Assembly (NCBI RefSeq): GCF_001632775.1
Contig: NZ_CP015249.1
Span: 1,406,686 to 1,470,685, forward strand
Direction: 5' to 3'
Source: Dokdonella koreensis DS-123
GTDB taxonomy: Bacteria > Pseudomonadota > Gammaproteobacteria > Xanthomonadales > Rhodanobacteraceae
DNA length: 64,000 nt
Positions 25,717 through 34,780 of this stretch are shown here, one piece after another (the first letter of the stretch is position 1; each line of letters begins with the position of its first letter). A model generated the notes under the pieces. The model saw only the letters and a program-made list of their open reading frames with translations. It was not told the origin of the DNA and did not search any database. Both the position numbers and the translations under genes were made by a program.

Positions 25717-26163
25717 CTAGCCTTGCGACGGCTTCCAGTCCGCCGATGGCACGGTGTTGACCATCCACGGCACGCCGAAGCGGTCGACCAGCGAGCCGTA
25801 TCCGGGCGACCAGAAGGTCTCCGCGAACGGCATCACCGGCCTGCCGCCTTCGGCCAGTTGGTCGAACCAGCGCCTGGCCTCGGCGATGTCGTCGGTGTGC
25901 AGGGTGACGTCGAAGCCGTTCTTGGGCTTGTCGACGTTGGGGGCCCAGGCCACGTCCATGTCCGCCCCCATCAGTGCCTGGTCGCCGACGTCGAGCCAGC
26001 AGTGCATGAGCCAGGTCTTGTATTTCTCACCGGTGATCGGCATTCCCGGCGGCGCTTCGCCGTAAGGGTAGGCGGCGGTGATCTTGCCGCCGAGGACCTT
26101 GGCATAGAATTCGAACGCTTCGCGGCATTGCCCCTGGAAGCTCAGGCTGGTCACGATCTTCAT
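25717..26163 (-). CDS. VOC/PhnB-type glyoxalase-fold protein
   Basis: A 148-aa protein with two beta-alpha-beta-beta-beta units of the vicinal-oxygen-chelate fold. Its start, MKIVTSLSFQGQCREAFEFYAKVLGG, and the end, FGVPWMVN, are typical of the PhnB / 3-demethylubiquinone-methyltransferase-like subgroup, whose true activity is mostly unknown. An E-x-F-Y element and a second D-R-F-G-V-P-W element are visible. It stands alone between DUF2200 and the SPFH operon and is one of five VOC proteins in this window. Confidence 0.85.
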   Translation of the reverse strand: MKIVTSLSFQGQCREAFEFYAKVLGGKITAAYPYGEAPPGMPITGEKYKTWLMHCWLDVGDQALMGADMDVAWAPNVDKPKNGFDVTLHTDDIAEARRWFDQLAEGGRPVMPFAETFWSPGYGSLVDRFGVPWMVNTVPSADWKPSQG

Positions 26164-26233
26164 GGGTCACCTGGTGTTCGGTTGCGGGAACCGGATATCT
26201 ACCATATCGATCGTTAAACGCGCGTCCCTCAAC

Positions 26234-26494
26234 TCACCCGTCGTCGGTTGGGGTCCGCTGCACGCGCATCCGATACGCCCCCCCGTTCTCGCCGCTGATG
26301 CGCGAGGCACGGGTGCCCTTGATCTCGTCGACCTTGCCGTCCGAGCCGGTCACCGGCTGGGCCTCGACGGCGGTTTCGCGCTCGAAGGCGTGCGACTTGT
26401 CGGTGTTGCGGTAGTACCGGTAAAGGGCCCAGTACAGCGCGGTCGCGCCGGCGGGGCCGAGGGCCAGCAGCCAGAGTCCACTGTCGTCGCTCAT
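26234..26494 (-). CDS. Small membrane protein of the SPFH operon
   Basis: An 86-aa protein with one transmembrane helix (about residues 6-26, LWLLALGPAGATALYWALY) followed by a charged cytoplasmic tail (HAFERETAVEAQPVTGSDGK). Its ATG overlaps the stop of the zinc-ribbon gene (ATGA at 26494-26491), implying translational coupling and a shared job with the two upstream genes. No family is recognised. Confidence 0.75.
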   Translation of the reverse strand: MSDDSGLWLLALGPAGATALYWALYRYYRNTDKSHAFERETAVEAQPVTGSDGKVDEIKGTRASRISGENGGAYRMRVQRTPTDDG

Positions 26495-27801
26495 GATGAG
26501 GCCGCCACGATCCAGAGTGCGATGCCTTCGAGAACCGTGCCGACGGTGAGCGCGGCCATCAGCAGTTTCCACTGCTGCACCGGCACGCTGCCCATCGTCT
26601 CGCCGGTGCGGCCGTTCACGGCGATGTAGTGCAGCAGGCCGCCGTTGCGGCCGGGCTGGTGGTAGGAGTACAGCCAGACCGGCAGGTACATCGATACCCA
26701 GCGCGTGCCGTGGACGTCGAGGCGCTCCTGTTCCCAGCGCACGCCGCGGTCGTAGCGGCGCACGGATGACTCGACCTGGGCGCGGGCGATCGACAGCAGC
26801 TGGTCCTCCAGACGCGGGCGCAGGTGCTCCACGTCCTGGTTGCGCTTCTCCGAGGTGAAGCCCATCAGGTAGGAGGCGTTCCACTTCACGGCGTTCTTGG
26901 TGTCGAACGGCAGGATCGTGTTGATGATGTTGTTGGTGTTGACGCGCGTGTCCAGGTTGCCGCGCTCGGTGGACGATTCCAGCGGCAGGTCGTCGACGGT
27001 GAAGTCGACGTGCCGGTCCACCTGGTAGATGTCGGCGTCGTAGTAGGTCTTCTTGTCGTTGCCGGTGCCGCGGGTGTACTCCCGCGTCTTGATCTCGCCC
27101 TTGCCGGCCACGTCGGCGCTCGCGTTGCCGTCGACGATCATGTAGGGCAGGTAGACGCCGACGACGTTCTCGGGCGTGAACTGTTCCTTGAACGCCTTGA
27201 GCGCGAACAGCCGCCGCTTGTCGACGAACTGGCGGATGCGCGCGACGGCGTCGTCCTTCTTGATGTGGAACGGCAGCACGGCATCGGGTACGGCGCCGTT
27301 GGCGATCTGCTCGTTGACGCCGAACACGTGCCGGCACCAGTGGCAGCGCGCGGTCATCGCGTTCTCGGTGTTGACGGTGACCTCGGCGCCGCAGGCGGTG
27401 CACTTGAAGGTCATCAGGCTGGCGGCGTCGGCGGCGATGTCGCGCGCGCCGGAGGCGATCACCGTGCCGCGGAGCTGGTCGAGGCCTTCGCCGAAGCCGA
27501 ATGCCTCCTCGACCCGTGCGCCATCCCACTCGTTACGGCAGTACAGGCAGACCAGCAGGTCGGTGCCGGGCTTGGGCCGGATCTCGGTCGCGCCACACTT
27601 CGGGCAGCGGTTGAGGCCGTCCTTGAGCTCGGCGGCAGCCGTGTCGATGGCGACGGGGTCGGGCGCCAGCAGCTCGTCGCGGATCGGTTCGGGCCGCGTG
27701 GCCGGGTCGATCGGCAGGCTGCCGGGCACCGGCGGCACGTCCTGCGGCGAGCCGGGACCGGTGACCGGCGCTGTCGGCGCCGGCGTCTTCTGGTCGGACA
27801 T
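26491..27801 (-). CDS. TFIIB-type zinc-ribbon membrane protein (YdjG-like)
   Basis: A 436-aa protein with a proline-rich start, then two zinc ribbons: CPKCGATE...CLYC (about 66-88) and CTACGAEVTV...CHWC (about 133-155). A long alpha/beta central region follows (FHIKKDDAVARIRQF onward). A C-terminal hydrophobic helix (about 410-433, LLMAALTVGTVLEGIALWIVA) should anchor it in the inner membrane. The architecture and the neighbouring SPFH gene match Bacillus subtilis YdjG and YdjI, which with PspA (YdjF) form a membrane-stress system. It lies 21 nt after the SPFH gene and overlaps the small gene downstream. Confidence 0.8.
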   Translation of the reverse strand: MSDQKTPAPTAPVTGPGSPQDVPPVPGSLPIDPATRPEPIRDELLAPDPVAIDTAAAELKDGLNRCPKCGATEIRPKPGTDLLVCLYCRNEWDGARVEEAFGFGEGLDQLRGTVIASGARDIAADAASLMTFKCTACGAEVTVNTENAMTARCHWCRHVFGVNEQIANGAVPDAVLPFHIKKDDAVARIRQFVDKRRLFALKAFKEQFTPENVVGVYLPYMIVDGNASADVAGKGEIKTREYTRGTGNDKKTYYDADIYQVDRHVDFTVDDLPLESSTERGNLDTRVNTNNIINTILPFDTKNAVKWNASYLMGFTSEKRNQDVEHLRPRLEDQLLSIARAQVESSVRRYDRGVRWEQERLDVHGTRWVSMYLPVWLYSYHQPGRNGGLLHYIAVNGRTGETMGSVPVQQWKLLMAALTVGTVLEGIALWIVAASS

Positions 27802-27822
27802 GGTGGCTGCGTGCCCGGTGGC

Positions 27823-28974
27823 TTAGAGACCCAGCGCCTTGGCCTTGAGCGCGTCGTAGTCGGACTGGGTGATCAGGCCGAGGTCGAGCATCTCCTTGGC
27901 CTTCTTCAGCTTGGCGACGGGATCGTCAGCGGCGGGGGCGGCCGCGGTGGCCGGCTGCTGCAGGGTGCCGATGCCGCCGAGCATGCCCGAGGCCATGCCG
28001 ACGCCGACCAGGCCTGCCGCGCCACCGTTCTCGCCGGCCGACTGGATGCCCTGGGCGACGCTGGCCTGCAAGTTGGAGTTGCCGCGCGAGCCGGCGAGCG
28101 CATCGGCGCGCTGCACGGTCTTGAGCAGTTCCCGCGTGTTCGCGTCGTACTCGATCGACACGATGGCGGTCTTGACGATCGCCAGGCCGCGATCGGACTT
28201 CCACTGGTAGGCCTGCTCCACCGCATCGGACAGGCTCTTGGCGAAACCGAGCGAATCCTGCTGCAGCTTGGTGATGCGGTTGCCCTTGCCGGGATCGTTG
28301 CTGTACAGGCTGAAGGCCGGTGCGAGCGAGCCCACCACCTCGTTGAACAGCTGGCTGGCGGCGGCGTTGTCCAGGTCGGTGAAATCGAAGACCTGGCCGG
28401 TCTGGAGATAGCCGGCCGGTACGAAGTTCTTCACGAACAGGATCGGGTCGACGATCTTCAGCGTGTAGGAGCCGCGCGTGACCGCGCCGACCTGCGTGTT
28501 GAGGAAGCCGTCGTCCCAGTAGATCTCGGACTGCGTGCCGAAGCGGTTGTCCGGGAGCTCCTTCAGCGAGACGAAGAAGGCGGCCTGCTGCGAGCCCGGC
28601 TGGCCGCCGAACTTGAAGCGCTCCCAGCTCTGCATGATGAGCGCGCTGACCAGGCCGTCGCCGGCGAAGATCGATTGGGAGTTGAGGTCGTCCGATCGCC
28701 ACTCGTAGCCGCCCGGCTCGGCGGCGAACCCGGTGATCTTGCCGTCCTGGAACAGCAGCAGGCCGTAGCCTTCCGGCACGACGATCTTCGAGCCGTTGGT
28801 GATGATGTTGGAGGAACCCTTGGTGTTCGAACCGCGCCCGGCATTGGTGCCCTGGGGCACGGCGGCGAACAGCGCTGCGGTGGCCGGCAGGCCGGCCGGC
28901 ACCGTGTAGAAGTCCTTCCACTGGTCGGCCAGCGTGCCGCCGATTGCCCCAACCGCTGCCTGTATCAGACCCAT
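27823..28974 (-). CDS. SPFH-domain protein with C-terminal SHOCT (YdjI-like)
   Basis: A 383-aa protein. The N-terminal part (about 20-260) is an SPFH/virion-core-like domain (IVVPEGYGLLLFQDGKI, YTLKIVDPILFVKNF). It is followed by an alanine/glycine-rich linker (GLVGVGMASGMLGGIG) and a short SHOCT motif at the end (DPVAKLKKAKEMLDLGLITQSDYDALKAKAL). This is the organisation of YdjI, which scaffolds membrane microdomains and recruits PspA in Bacillus. The first gene of a three-gene operon; no pspA is adjacent. The ATG at 28974 starts MGLIQAAVGAIGG. Confidence 0.85.
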   Translation of the reverse strand: MGLIQAAVGAIGGTLADQWKDFYTVPAGLPATAALFAAVPQGTNAGRGSNTKGSSNIITNGSKIVVPEGYGLLLFQDGKITGFAAEPGGYEWRSDDLNSQSIFAGDGLVSALIMQSWERFKFGGQPGSQQAAFFVSLKELPDNRFGTQSEIYWDDGFLNTQVGAVTRGSYTLKIVDPILFVKNFVPAGYLQTGQVFDFTDLDNAAASQLFNEVVGSLAPAFSLYSNDPGKGNRITKLQQDSLGFAKSLSDAVEQAYQWKSDRGLAIVKTAIVSIEYDANTRELLKTVQRADALAGSRGNSNLQASVAQGIQSAGENGGAAGLVGVGMASGMLGGIGTLQQPATAAAPAADDPVAKLKKAKEMLDLGLITQSDYDALKAKALGL

Positions 28975-29282
28975 GACGACTCCTGCGTGATCTTGGCCGG
29001 GCACCGTGCCCGCCATGCCGGCGCACTATACAAAAATCCGGGGTCGAAACCGGGGTGGGGTCAGAACGAGGGGGTATCGTCGACTTTCCGGCCGTCCGGC
29101 GTTGGCCCCACGGGGACGTCGGGTCGGAACTGGAGGCGGAGCCTCCGAAACCGGGTCGGAGTCGAGTTTTTACCTGGCCAAGCGTCGATCAGCGCGCGAG
29201 GCAGGCGTTCTGGCGCCTTCCGGCGAGCGGAGCGCCTGACCTGAATCCGGCTGACCGGTCGTCGCCGGCGCCGCGAGCCGGG
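28975..29282. repeat. Gap with REP-like GGGTCAG/GGGTCGG units
   Basis: 308 nt between the SPFH gene start and xth. It carries CGGGGTCGAAACCGGGGTGGGGTCAGAACG (29040-29069, two GGGGTC cores) and CCGGGTCGGAGTCGAGTTTTT near 29153-29173, resembling the RAYT-associated repeats but with no RAYT gene beside them. No gene is seen. The promoter of the SPFH operon should lie in the left third. Confidence 0.45.
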
Positions 29283-30089
29283 TCAGGGTGGGGGCTTGGG
29301 GCTGGCGATCTCCACCCACGCCGGCGCATGGTCGCTGGCCTTCTCCTGCAGGCGCACCCAGCGATCGACGCCGGCGTGCTTCAGGCCTTTGGCGGCCGTG
29401 GCATTGAGCAGCAGGTGGTCGATGCGCAGGCCGCGGTCGCGCTCGGCATGCTGCCGGAAGTAGTCCCAGAACGTGTAGATCGCGCCGGGGCCATGGGCCT
29501 CGCGCAGACCATCGGTCCAGCCTTGTGCGAGGAGGTGTGCGAACGCCTCGCGCACCTCGGGCTGGATCAATGCGTCCTTGCGCCAGGCCTTGGGATCGTA
29601 GACGTCCTCGTCGGTCGGGATCACGTTGTAGTCGCCGATCAGCGCAACCGGACAGGGCAGGTCGACGAGGGTCTCGGCGTGTTTGGCGAGCCGCGCCATC
29701 CAGGCCAGCTTGTAGTCGAACTTCGGCCCGGGCCGCGGATTGCCGTTGGGCAGGTAGAGCGCACCGACGAGCACGCCGTGCACGGCGGCTTCGAGGTAGC
29801 GGCTCTGCGTGTCGCAGGCATCGCCGGGCAGGCCACGGCGGCTCTCCACGGGTTCGACGTGGCGGCCGAGGAGGGCGACGCCGTTCCAGCTGCGTTGGCC
29901 CAGCCACAGCGCACCGTAGCCGGCGGCTTCGAGTTCGACGGCGGGGAACGCATCGTCGGTGGCCTTCAGTTCCTGCAAGGCGACGATGTCGGGCTGCTCG
30001 CGCTCGAGCCACGCGAGCACCTGTGGCAGGCGCGTGCCGATGCCGTTGACGTTGAAGGTCGCGATACGCAGCGGGGCGCGTGGGGTCAT
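29283..30089 (-). CDS. xth: Exodeoxyribonuclease III
   Basis: A 268-aa member of the exonuclease III/AP-endonuclease family acting in base-excision repair. The ordered catalytic motifs are IATFNVNGI, LQELKAT (metal-binding Glu), GDYNVIPTDEDVYDP (the GDxN motif), WDYFRQHAERDRGLRIDHLL, and SDHAPAW with the catalytic His. The start MTPRAPLRIATFN (30089) places the first strand at the usual position; a much longer upstream frame exists but overlaps the divergent yehS. Single-gene unit. Confidence 0.92.
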   Translation of the reverse strand: MTPRAPLRIATFNVNGIGTRLPQVLAWLEREQPDIVALQELKATDDAFPAVELEAAGYGALWLGQRSWNGVALLGRHVEPVESRRGLPGDACDTQSRYLEAAVHGVLVGALYLPNGNPRPGPKFDYKLAWMARLAKHAETLVDLPCPVALIGDYNVIPTDEDVYDPKAWRKDALIQPEVREAFAHLLAQGWTDGLREAHGPGAIYTFWDYFRQHAERDRGLRIDHLLLNATAAKGLKHAGVDRWVRLQEKASDHAPAWVEIASPKPPP

Positions 30090-30224
30090 GGCGGCGATGT
30101 CCTCGTCTGCGGCAAGGGGCGGGGGCGCCGATACCGACGCGCAATTGTCTCCGAGGCGATTGCCGCGAAGGGGGGAGATGCCCCCGGTACACTGTGGACC
30201 CTGTCTTGGCTGCCTGCTGAACCC

Positions 30225-30719
30225 ATGATCCACAACGATGTCCTTCGCAGCATCCGCTACATGCTCGACCTCAGCGAGCCCAGGGTGATCGAAATCATCC
30301 GCCTGGGGGACCCCGCGTTCGTCCTCGAGAAGGACGAGGTGCGCGCACTGCTGCTCAAGGAGGACGAGCCCGGCCACGAGCCGTGCAGCGATGACGTGCT
30401 CGCGCGTTTTCTCGACGGCTTGATCGTGCACCGCCGTGGCAGGTTCGATGACCGCCCGGCGCGGCCGATCGAGGCGCGCATCACCAACAACCTCGTGCTC
30501 AAGAAGCTGCGCATCGCTTTCGAGCTGACCGATGTGGACATGCTCGAAGTATTCGCCAGTGCGGGCTTCCGCGTGTCGAAGCCGGAGCTCTCCGCGTTTT
30601 TCCGCCAACCGGGTCACCGCAACTACCGTCTTTGCGGCGACCAGATACTGCGCAACTTCCTCAAGGGACTGACGTTGCACGTGCGCGGTGTTCAAGGTGG
30701 CGCTGCCGAAGTCACCTGA
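30225..30719 (+). CDS. yehS: DUF1456 family protein (YehS-like)
   Basis: A 164-aa protein of two repeated helical units. Each starts with a IHNDVLRSIRYMLDLSE or ITNNLVLKKLRIAFELTD element and ends with a C-x-D-x-x-L-R-N-F-L or C-S-D-D-V-L-A-R-F-L element, the duplicated DUF1456 arrangement of E. coli YehS. Function is unknown. It runs divergently from xth. Family length is about 150-160 residues, so the gene is complete. Confidence 0.88.
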   Translation: MIHNDVLRSIRYMLDLSEPRVIEIIRLGDPAFVLEKDEVRALLLKEDEPGHEPCSDDVLARFLDGLIVHRRGRFDDRPARPIEARITNNLVLKKLRIAFELTDVDMLEVFASAGFRVSKPELSAFFRQPGHRNYRLCGDQILRNFLKGLTLHVRGVQGGAAEVT

Positions 30720-30828
30720 TGATGCGTGAGCACACTCGGGGATGGCCCCCGCACCGCAAATCCAGAGCGGCCCAAATGGTCGACTCGGCGGTGATGGAGC
30801 CCGCATCGGGCCGCGGTCGCGGCCATAC

Positions 30829-31638
30829 CTAGGCCTCGATCACCGTATGCACGAGCCGGTCGCCGCTGGCCAGCTTGGCGTTCCGATACGCGGAAAGGGT
30901 GAGGCCGGTGAGGCTCTTGAAGTCGTGAGCCAGATGGGAGTCGTCGGCAAACTCGAGCAGGGCCTCGCCGGGGGCGGCGCGAGTCAGCCACGGCGAGGGA
31001 TGCAGGACCGCCAGGACGCGCTGGAGCCGGGCGATCCTCAAGAGCCGCTTGGGCGACAAGCCCACCAGGCGTTCGCAGCGCTTGTGCAGGGCGCGCTCGG
31101 AGATGCCGGCTGCCCGGGCGATCTCGAAGACGGGGCCCTGGAGCCGGTGATCGAGCATCGCGTCCATCATCGCCGTTGCCGGATCCGGTGGAGGGGCGCA
31201 TCGGAACGCGTGGCGCAGCCAGCTTTCCATGGCGACGACGCGGTGGTCGAAATCGGGCGCCTCGAGCACGCGGGAGAACAGGCGTCGCGAGGCGGCGGGC
31301 AGGAGGTCGTCCAGCGGCGTCTGCCGGTCGGCCAGGCAACCTGCTGCAGGGCGCCCCAGCGTCGCTGAGCCGTGCAGGGTCAATGCTGCGACGAAGACAT
31401 GGAGCGGCTGGCGGGTATGGGATCTCGTCGTGGTCGAGGAGGGCCCCCACAAGGCCGCTCGGGGTGCCGGCTCCAGGCCACGCGCCTTGGCGAGATAGAA
31501 ATCCGTCCCGAGCATGATCTGCAGCAACGGTACCGGCACGGGCAGCTCGCGCATCGTCGCGAACGCGGCAGCGTCGCGGCGCTCCGCGAAGGCGGTGACG
31601 AACGGGCGCAGATCGGGCGCGGCCGGCCGCCAGTCCAT
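30829..31638 (-). CDS. AraC family transcriptional regulator
   Basis: A 269-aa regulator with a C-terminal AraC/XylS double helix-turn-helix (about 165-260): VFEIARAAGISERALHKRCERLVGLSPKRLLRIARLQ is the first half and LEFADDSHLAHDFKSLTGLTLSAYR the second. The N-terminal half resembles the DUF6597-type sensor region of orphan AraC proteins. It runs divergently from the serine hydrolase gene across about 100 nt, so that gene is the likely target. A GTG at 31665 gives an alternative start nine codons longer. Confidence 0.88.
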   Translation of the reverse strand: MDWRPAAPDLRPFVTAFAERRDAAAFATMRELPVPVPLLQIMLGTDFYLAKARGLEPAPRAALWGPSSTTTRSHTRQPLHVFVAALTLHGSATLGRPAAGCLADRQTPLDDLLPAASRRLFSRVLEAPDFDHRVVAMESWLRHAFRCAPPPDPATAMMDAMLDHRLQGPVFEIARAAGISERALHKRCERLVGLSPKRLLRIARLQRVLAVLHPSPWLTRAAPGEALLEFADDSHLAHDFKSLTGLTLSAYRNAKLASGDRLVHTVIEA

Positions 31639-31739
31639 CCGCAACGGGAGTGATAGAGCGGGCACGGCGGCACTCGGTTCCGAAATCTACAGGCGACGAG
31701 CCAGGGGGGACGCTAGCATCCGCCCGTCAGGAGGTCCAT

Positions 31740-33122
31740 ATGGCTGCATTGCTCATCCGGCTGCTTCTCCCACCGTGCCTCGCCGTGGCGTTGACGGCGG
31801 GCTGCGCCCGCAAGGATCCGCTCGCCGACATGCGCGAGGGCCGCCAGCCCGGCTGCGCTGTGGCGACTCTGGGGCCGGGCGGCGCGGCGTTCGACGCGGC
31901 CGGTTACGCGGACGTCGAAGCCGGCCTGCCGATCACGGCGGAAACGCGCTTCCTGATCGCATCGGCGTCCAAGCAGTTCACGGCGCTGGCAGTCCTGAAA
32001 CTGGCCGAACAGGGCCGTTTCACGTTGGACGATCCAGCCCGGCGGTGGCTGCCGGACCTGTCCGGTGCCTTGCAGGGCGCGACCGTACGCCAATTGCTGA
32101 ACCAGACCGCCGGCGTTCGCGATCACACCGTGCTGATGGCCCTTGCCGGTATCGAGCGCATGGGCCAGGTCTCGCCCGACGCGCTGCTGGCGATGATGCG
32201 CGGCTTGAGTTCGAGCAATTTCCCGCCCGGCAGCCGGGCCCGCTACTCGAACGGGAGCTACCTGATGCTGGCGCAACTCGTCGAGCGCGTATCGGGCCGG
32301 TCCCTCACGGACTATGCGCGCGACGAGATCTTCGCGCCCCTGGGGATGAACGACACGGGTTTCGATGCCCGGCCGCTGGTCGCGCAGGGTTACCAGCCCG
32401 TTCGTGCTGGCGGATTCCGCATCGCCAACGACCAGCCGAGCCTGCCGGGGCCGGGAGGGCTGGTGACGACGGTTCGGGATCTGGCTCGCTTCGATGCGGC
32501 CTTCCGGGCCGGCGATACGGTCTTGACGCCCGCGATGAAGGCGGTGTTTCTCGAACCCGGGCACCTGTCGAACGGCGAGACGGCCGTCCTGCCGGAGTTC
32601 GGGACGCCCTATGGCGCGGGCATTGGACTCGAGCGACGGGAGGGCAGGCTGTGGCTGAGTCACGACGGTGGATCGGAAGGCTTCCGGGCGCAGTATCTGC
32701 GGCAGGCCGAGGCACCGGTCGGCGCGATCGTGCTGTGCAATCGCGTCGACGTGGATCCGGGCGAGATCGCCGAGCGCCTGTCGAGGCTGCCGACGCCGCA
32801 GGCGGTTTCTTCGCCTGGCACTCCGGCATCCACGGAGCCGCACCCGGCATCCGCGGCCGCGATCGCGGATCTCGCCGGCCACTGGCGATCCCCGGAGACG
32901 CTGATCGACTATGCCATCCGTGCGAAGGAGGACGGCGTCCAGGTCACGATACGGTCACCGCTCGCGGCCGAGCCGATCGTCGAGGACTGGGCCGGGCTCA
33001 AGGTCAACGCGGACGGCGAACTCACCACGGGCCCGCTCCGCCTCAAGACCAACGACGACACGTTGTCCGTCAGTTTCGGGGGCAGGGTCCAGGGATTGGT
33101 CTTCCATCGTGTCGACGACTGA
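31740..33122 (+). CDS. Serine hydrolase lipoprotein, class C beta-lactamase fold
   Basis: A 460-aa penicillin-binding-protein-like hydrolase. The lipobox ALTAGC puts the lipidated Cys at residue 22. Active-site motifs are Ser75-Ala-Ser-Lys78 (SxxK), Tyr169-Ser-Asn171 (YxN) and a C-terminal HDG (HxG). A separate C-terminal domain (about 375-460) resembles the lipocalin-like extra domain of many such hydrolases. It is likely a D-aminopeptidase or esterase in the periplasm rather than a true beta-lactamase; substrate unknown. AGGAGG lies just before the ATG, one of the strongest RBSs in the window. Divergent AraC regulator upstream. Confidence 0.88.
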   Translation: MAALLIRLLLPPCLAVALTAGCARKDPLADMREGRQPGCAVATLGPGGAAFDAAGYADVEAGLPITAETRFLIASASKQFTALAVLKLAEQGRFTLDDPARRWLPDLSGALQGATVRQLLNQTAGVRDHTVLMALAGIERMGQVSPDALLAMMRGLSSSNFPPGSRARYSNGSYLMLAQLVERVSGRSLTDYARDEIFAPLGMNDTGFDARPLVAQGYQPVRAGGFRIANDQPSLPGPGGLVTTVRDLARFDAAFRAGDTVLTPAMKAVFLEPGHLSNGETAVLPEFGTPYGAGIGLERREGRLWLSHDGGSEGFRAQYLRQAEAPVGAIVLCNRVDVDPGEIAERLSRLPTPQAVSSPGTPASTEPHPASAAAIADLAGHWRSPETLIDYAIRAKEDGVQVTIRSPLAAEPIVEDWAGLKVNADGELTTGPLRLKTNDDTLSVSFGGRVQGLVFHRVDD

Positions 33123-33197
33123 GGTTGCGGAAACCGGGGCAGCCGTTCCTCGCTTCGAGCACGGCCGGATGCCGGTCCGACCGCGCCGTTCAACGCC

Positions 33198-33857
33198 TCA
33201 GGCCTGGCCCGGCGCCGGGGTGCCGGTGAACACCGCCAGCTGGTCGGCGAAAGCCCGCCCGTAGGCGGGCCGTGCTTCGCCACGGGCGACATATGCGGCC
33301 AGGTTGGGATAGGCGTCCAGCGGTCTCGAGCTGCCCAGCCGGAGCAGCACCGACACCATCATCAGGTCGCCCGCGCTGAAAGTGCCGTCGAGCCAGCCGG
33401 CATCGCCCAGGCGGGCGGACAGCTGCGCCAGCCGGACATCGACACGCTGCTCCAGCATCGGCATGCGCTCGGCGTACCAGGGTTTTTCGCGCTCGAACAG
33501 ATAGGCCATCCCGCGCTCGATGATCGGCGGTTCCATCGTATTGAGTGCGGCGAACATCCATGAGATCGCGCGCGCCCGGGCGTCGGCGTCCTTCGGAAGC
33601 AGGCCGGCATGGCGCTGGGCGAGATGGAGCACGATGGCACCCGATTCGAACAGGACCAGATCGTCCTCTTCATAGGTCGGGATCTGCCCGAACGGATGCA
33701 GCGCCAGGTGGGCGTGTCGCTTCATCGCCTCGAACGGGAGCAGCCGGACGTCGTACGCCACGCCGACTTCCTCGAGCGCCCAGCGCACGCGCATGTCGCG
33801 CGCCAGTCCCTTGCCGCGATCCGGTGAGCGTTCAAAGGCCGTGATGGTCGGGGCCAT
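33198..33857 (-). CDS. Glutathione S-transferase family protein
   Basis: A 219-aa GST. The thioredoxin-like N-domain (about 5-85) includes WALEEVGVAYDV, the cis-proline in FGQIPTYEEDDLVLFESGAIVLHL (GSH-gamma-Glu binding E-S). The all-helical C-domain contains the N-capping-type motif LDGTFSAGDLMMVSVLLRL. It conjugates glutathione to electrophiles or acts as a peroxidase. The RBS AAGGAG lies before the ATG at 33857. It follows a VOC gene on the same strand by 26 nt, so the two probably form one transcript. Confidence 0.9.
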   Translation of the reverse strand: MAPTITAFERSPDRGKGLARDMRVRWALEEVGVAYDVRLLPFEAMKRHAHLALHPFGQIPTYEEDDLVLFESGAIVLHLAQRHAGLLPKDADARARAISWMFAALNTMEPPIIERGMAYLFEREKPWYAERMPMLEQRVDVRLAQLSARLGDAGWLDGTFSAGDLMMVSVLLRLGSSRPLDAYPNLAAYVARGEARPAYGRAFADQLAVFTGTPAPGQA

Positions 33858-33883
33858 GGAGGACTCCTTGCGGAAGGTGGGCA

Positions 33884-34363
33884 TCAACCCCGGCGTGCCG
33901 CCTCGATGGCGGCGACGTCGATCCTGCGCATCGTCATCATCGCGTCGAAGGCGCGCTTGGCGGCCGCCCGGTCCGGACTGGTGAAGGCTTCGGTCAGGGT
34001 GCGCGGTGTGATCTGCCACGACAGGCCCCATTTGTCCTTGCACCAGCCGCAGGCGCTTTCCTGGCCGCCGTTGCCGACGATGGCGTTCCACAGGCGATCG
34101 GTCTCGGCCTGGTCGTCGGTGGCCACCTGGAACGAGAACGCCTCGCTGTGCTTGATGCCCGGCCCGCCGTTGAGGCCCAGGCACGGGACGCCGAGCACGG
34201 TGAACTCGACCGTCAGCACGTCCCCCTGTTTGCCAGCCGGGTAGTCGCCCGGCGCGTGGTGGACGGCCTTCACTTCGCTGTCGGGAAAGGTCTTGGCATA
34301 GAAGGTGGCCGCCTCCAGGGCGGTGCCGTCGAACCAGAGGCAGATGGTGTTCTTCGGGATCAT
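33884..34363 (-). CDS. VOC/PhnB-type protein, single domain pair
   Basis: A 159-aa VOC protein of the type with WFDGTALEAATFYAKTFPDSEV at the start, GLNGGPGIKHSEAFSFQV in the middle and CGWCKDKWGLSWQITPRTL plus a C-terminal helix (TMRRIDVAAIEAA). This subgroup is often annotated as 3-demethylubiquinone-9 3-methyltransferase, but lacks a SAM fold, so the name is unreliable. It resembles each half of the duplicated protein at 45151-46071. It is followed 26 nt later by the GST gene. Confidence 0.88.
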   Translation of the reverse strand: MIPKNTICLWFDGTALEAATFYAKTFPDSEVKAVHHAPGDYPAGKQGDVLTVEFTVLGVPCLGLNGGPGIKHSEAFSFQVATDDQAETDRLWNAIVGNGGQESACGWCKDKWGLSWQITPRTLTEAFTSPDRAAAKRAFDAMMTMRRIDVAAIEAARRG

Positions 34364-34780
34364 GGTCGTTCTCCAGGGGGGTGAGATCAACAGGGTGCCG
34401 AGCGTGAAGCGGCTCCAGGTTCTCAGATGCGCCTGAACGCTGCCTCCATCTCGTCGACGAACGACAAGGCGCTGGATCGACACCCCGAACGGGGTTCGGG
34501 GCCGACTTTTCTTGCGGTGACCGGAACTGGGGCAGGGGGGCCGTCTGCCCATCAGCCTGCAGAGGAGCGGAATGCTTGACGGGCCGATGGCCGGCCGTAC
34601 CGCGGTCTTACGTATCTCCTGCGGCACTTGCGTCATGCCGGCTGCATCGTTTGCGGGGAGCACGCAAGAACGGCCTGGGTGCACGGACGCCGGCGGCTTC
34701 GCTGCATCTGGCTCCCGGTCTGGGGCGCTGGCAATCCTGAGCCTTATGAGATCGGGGTTCAAAGGGTCCAGCGCAGGTCG
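34364..34780. other. Gap, no gene seen
   Basis: 417 nt upstream of the VOC gene. It contains a GAACGGGGTTCGGGGCCGACTTTTC stretch (34487-34511) that resembles a decayed REP unit. No open frame here looks coding. Confidence 0.4.

Noticed and set aside
26824-29244. 806-codon + strand frame over the SPFH operon
   Set aside because: Antisense shadow of the zinc-ribbon and SPFH genes, which have recognisable domains and a coherent operon structure.
31514-33229. 571-codon + frame overlapping the serine hydrolase
   Set aside because: The hydrolase frame has the lipobox, SxxK, YxN and HxG motifs with a strong RBS; this one has none.
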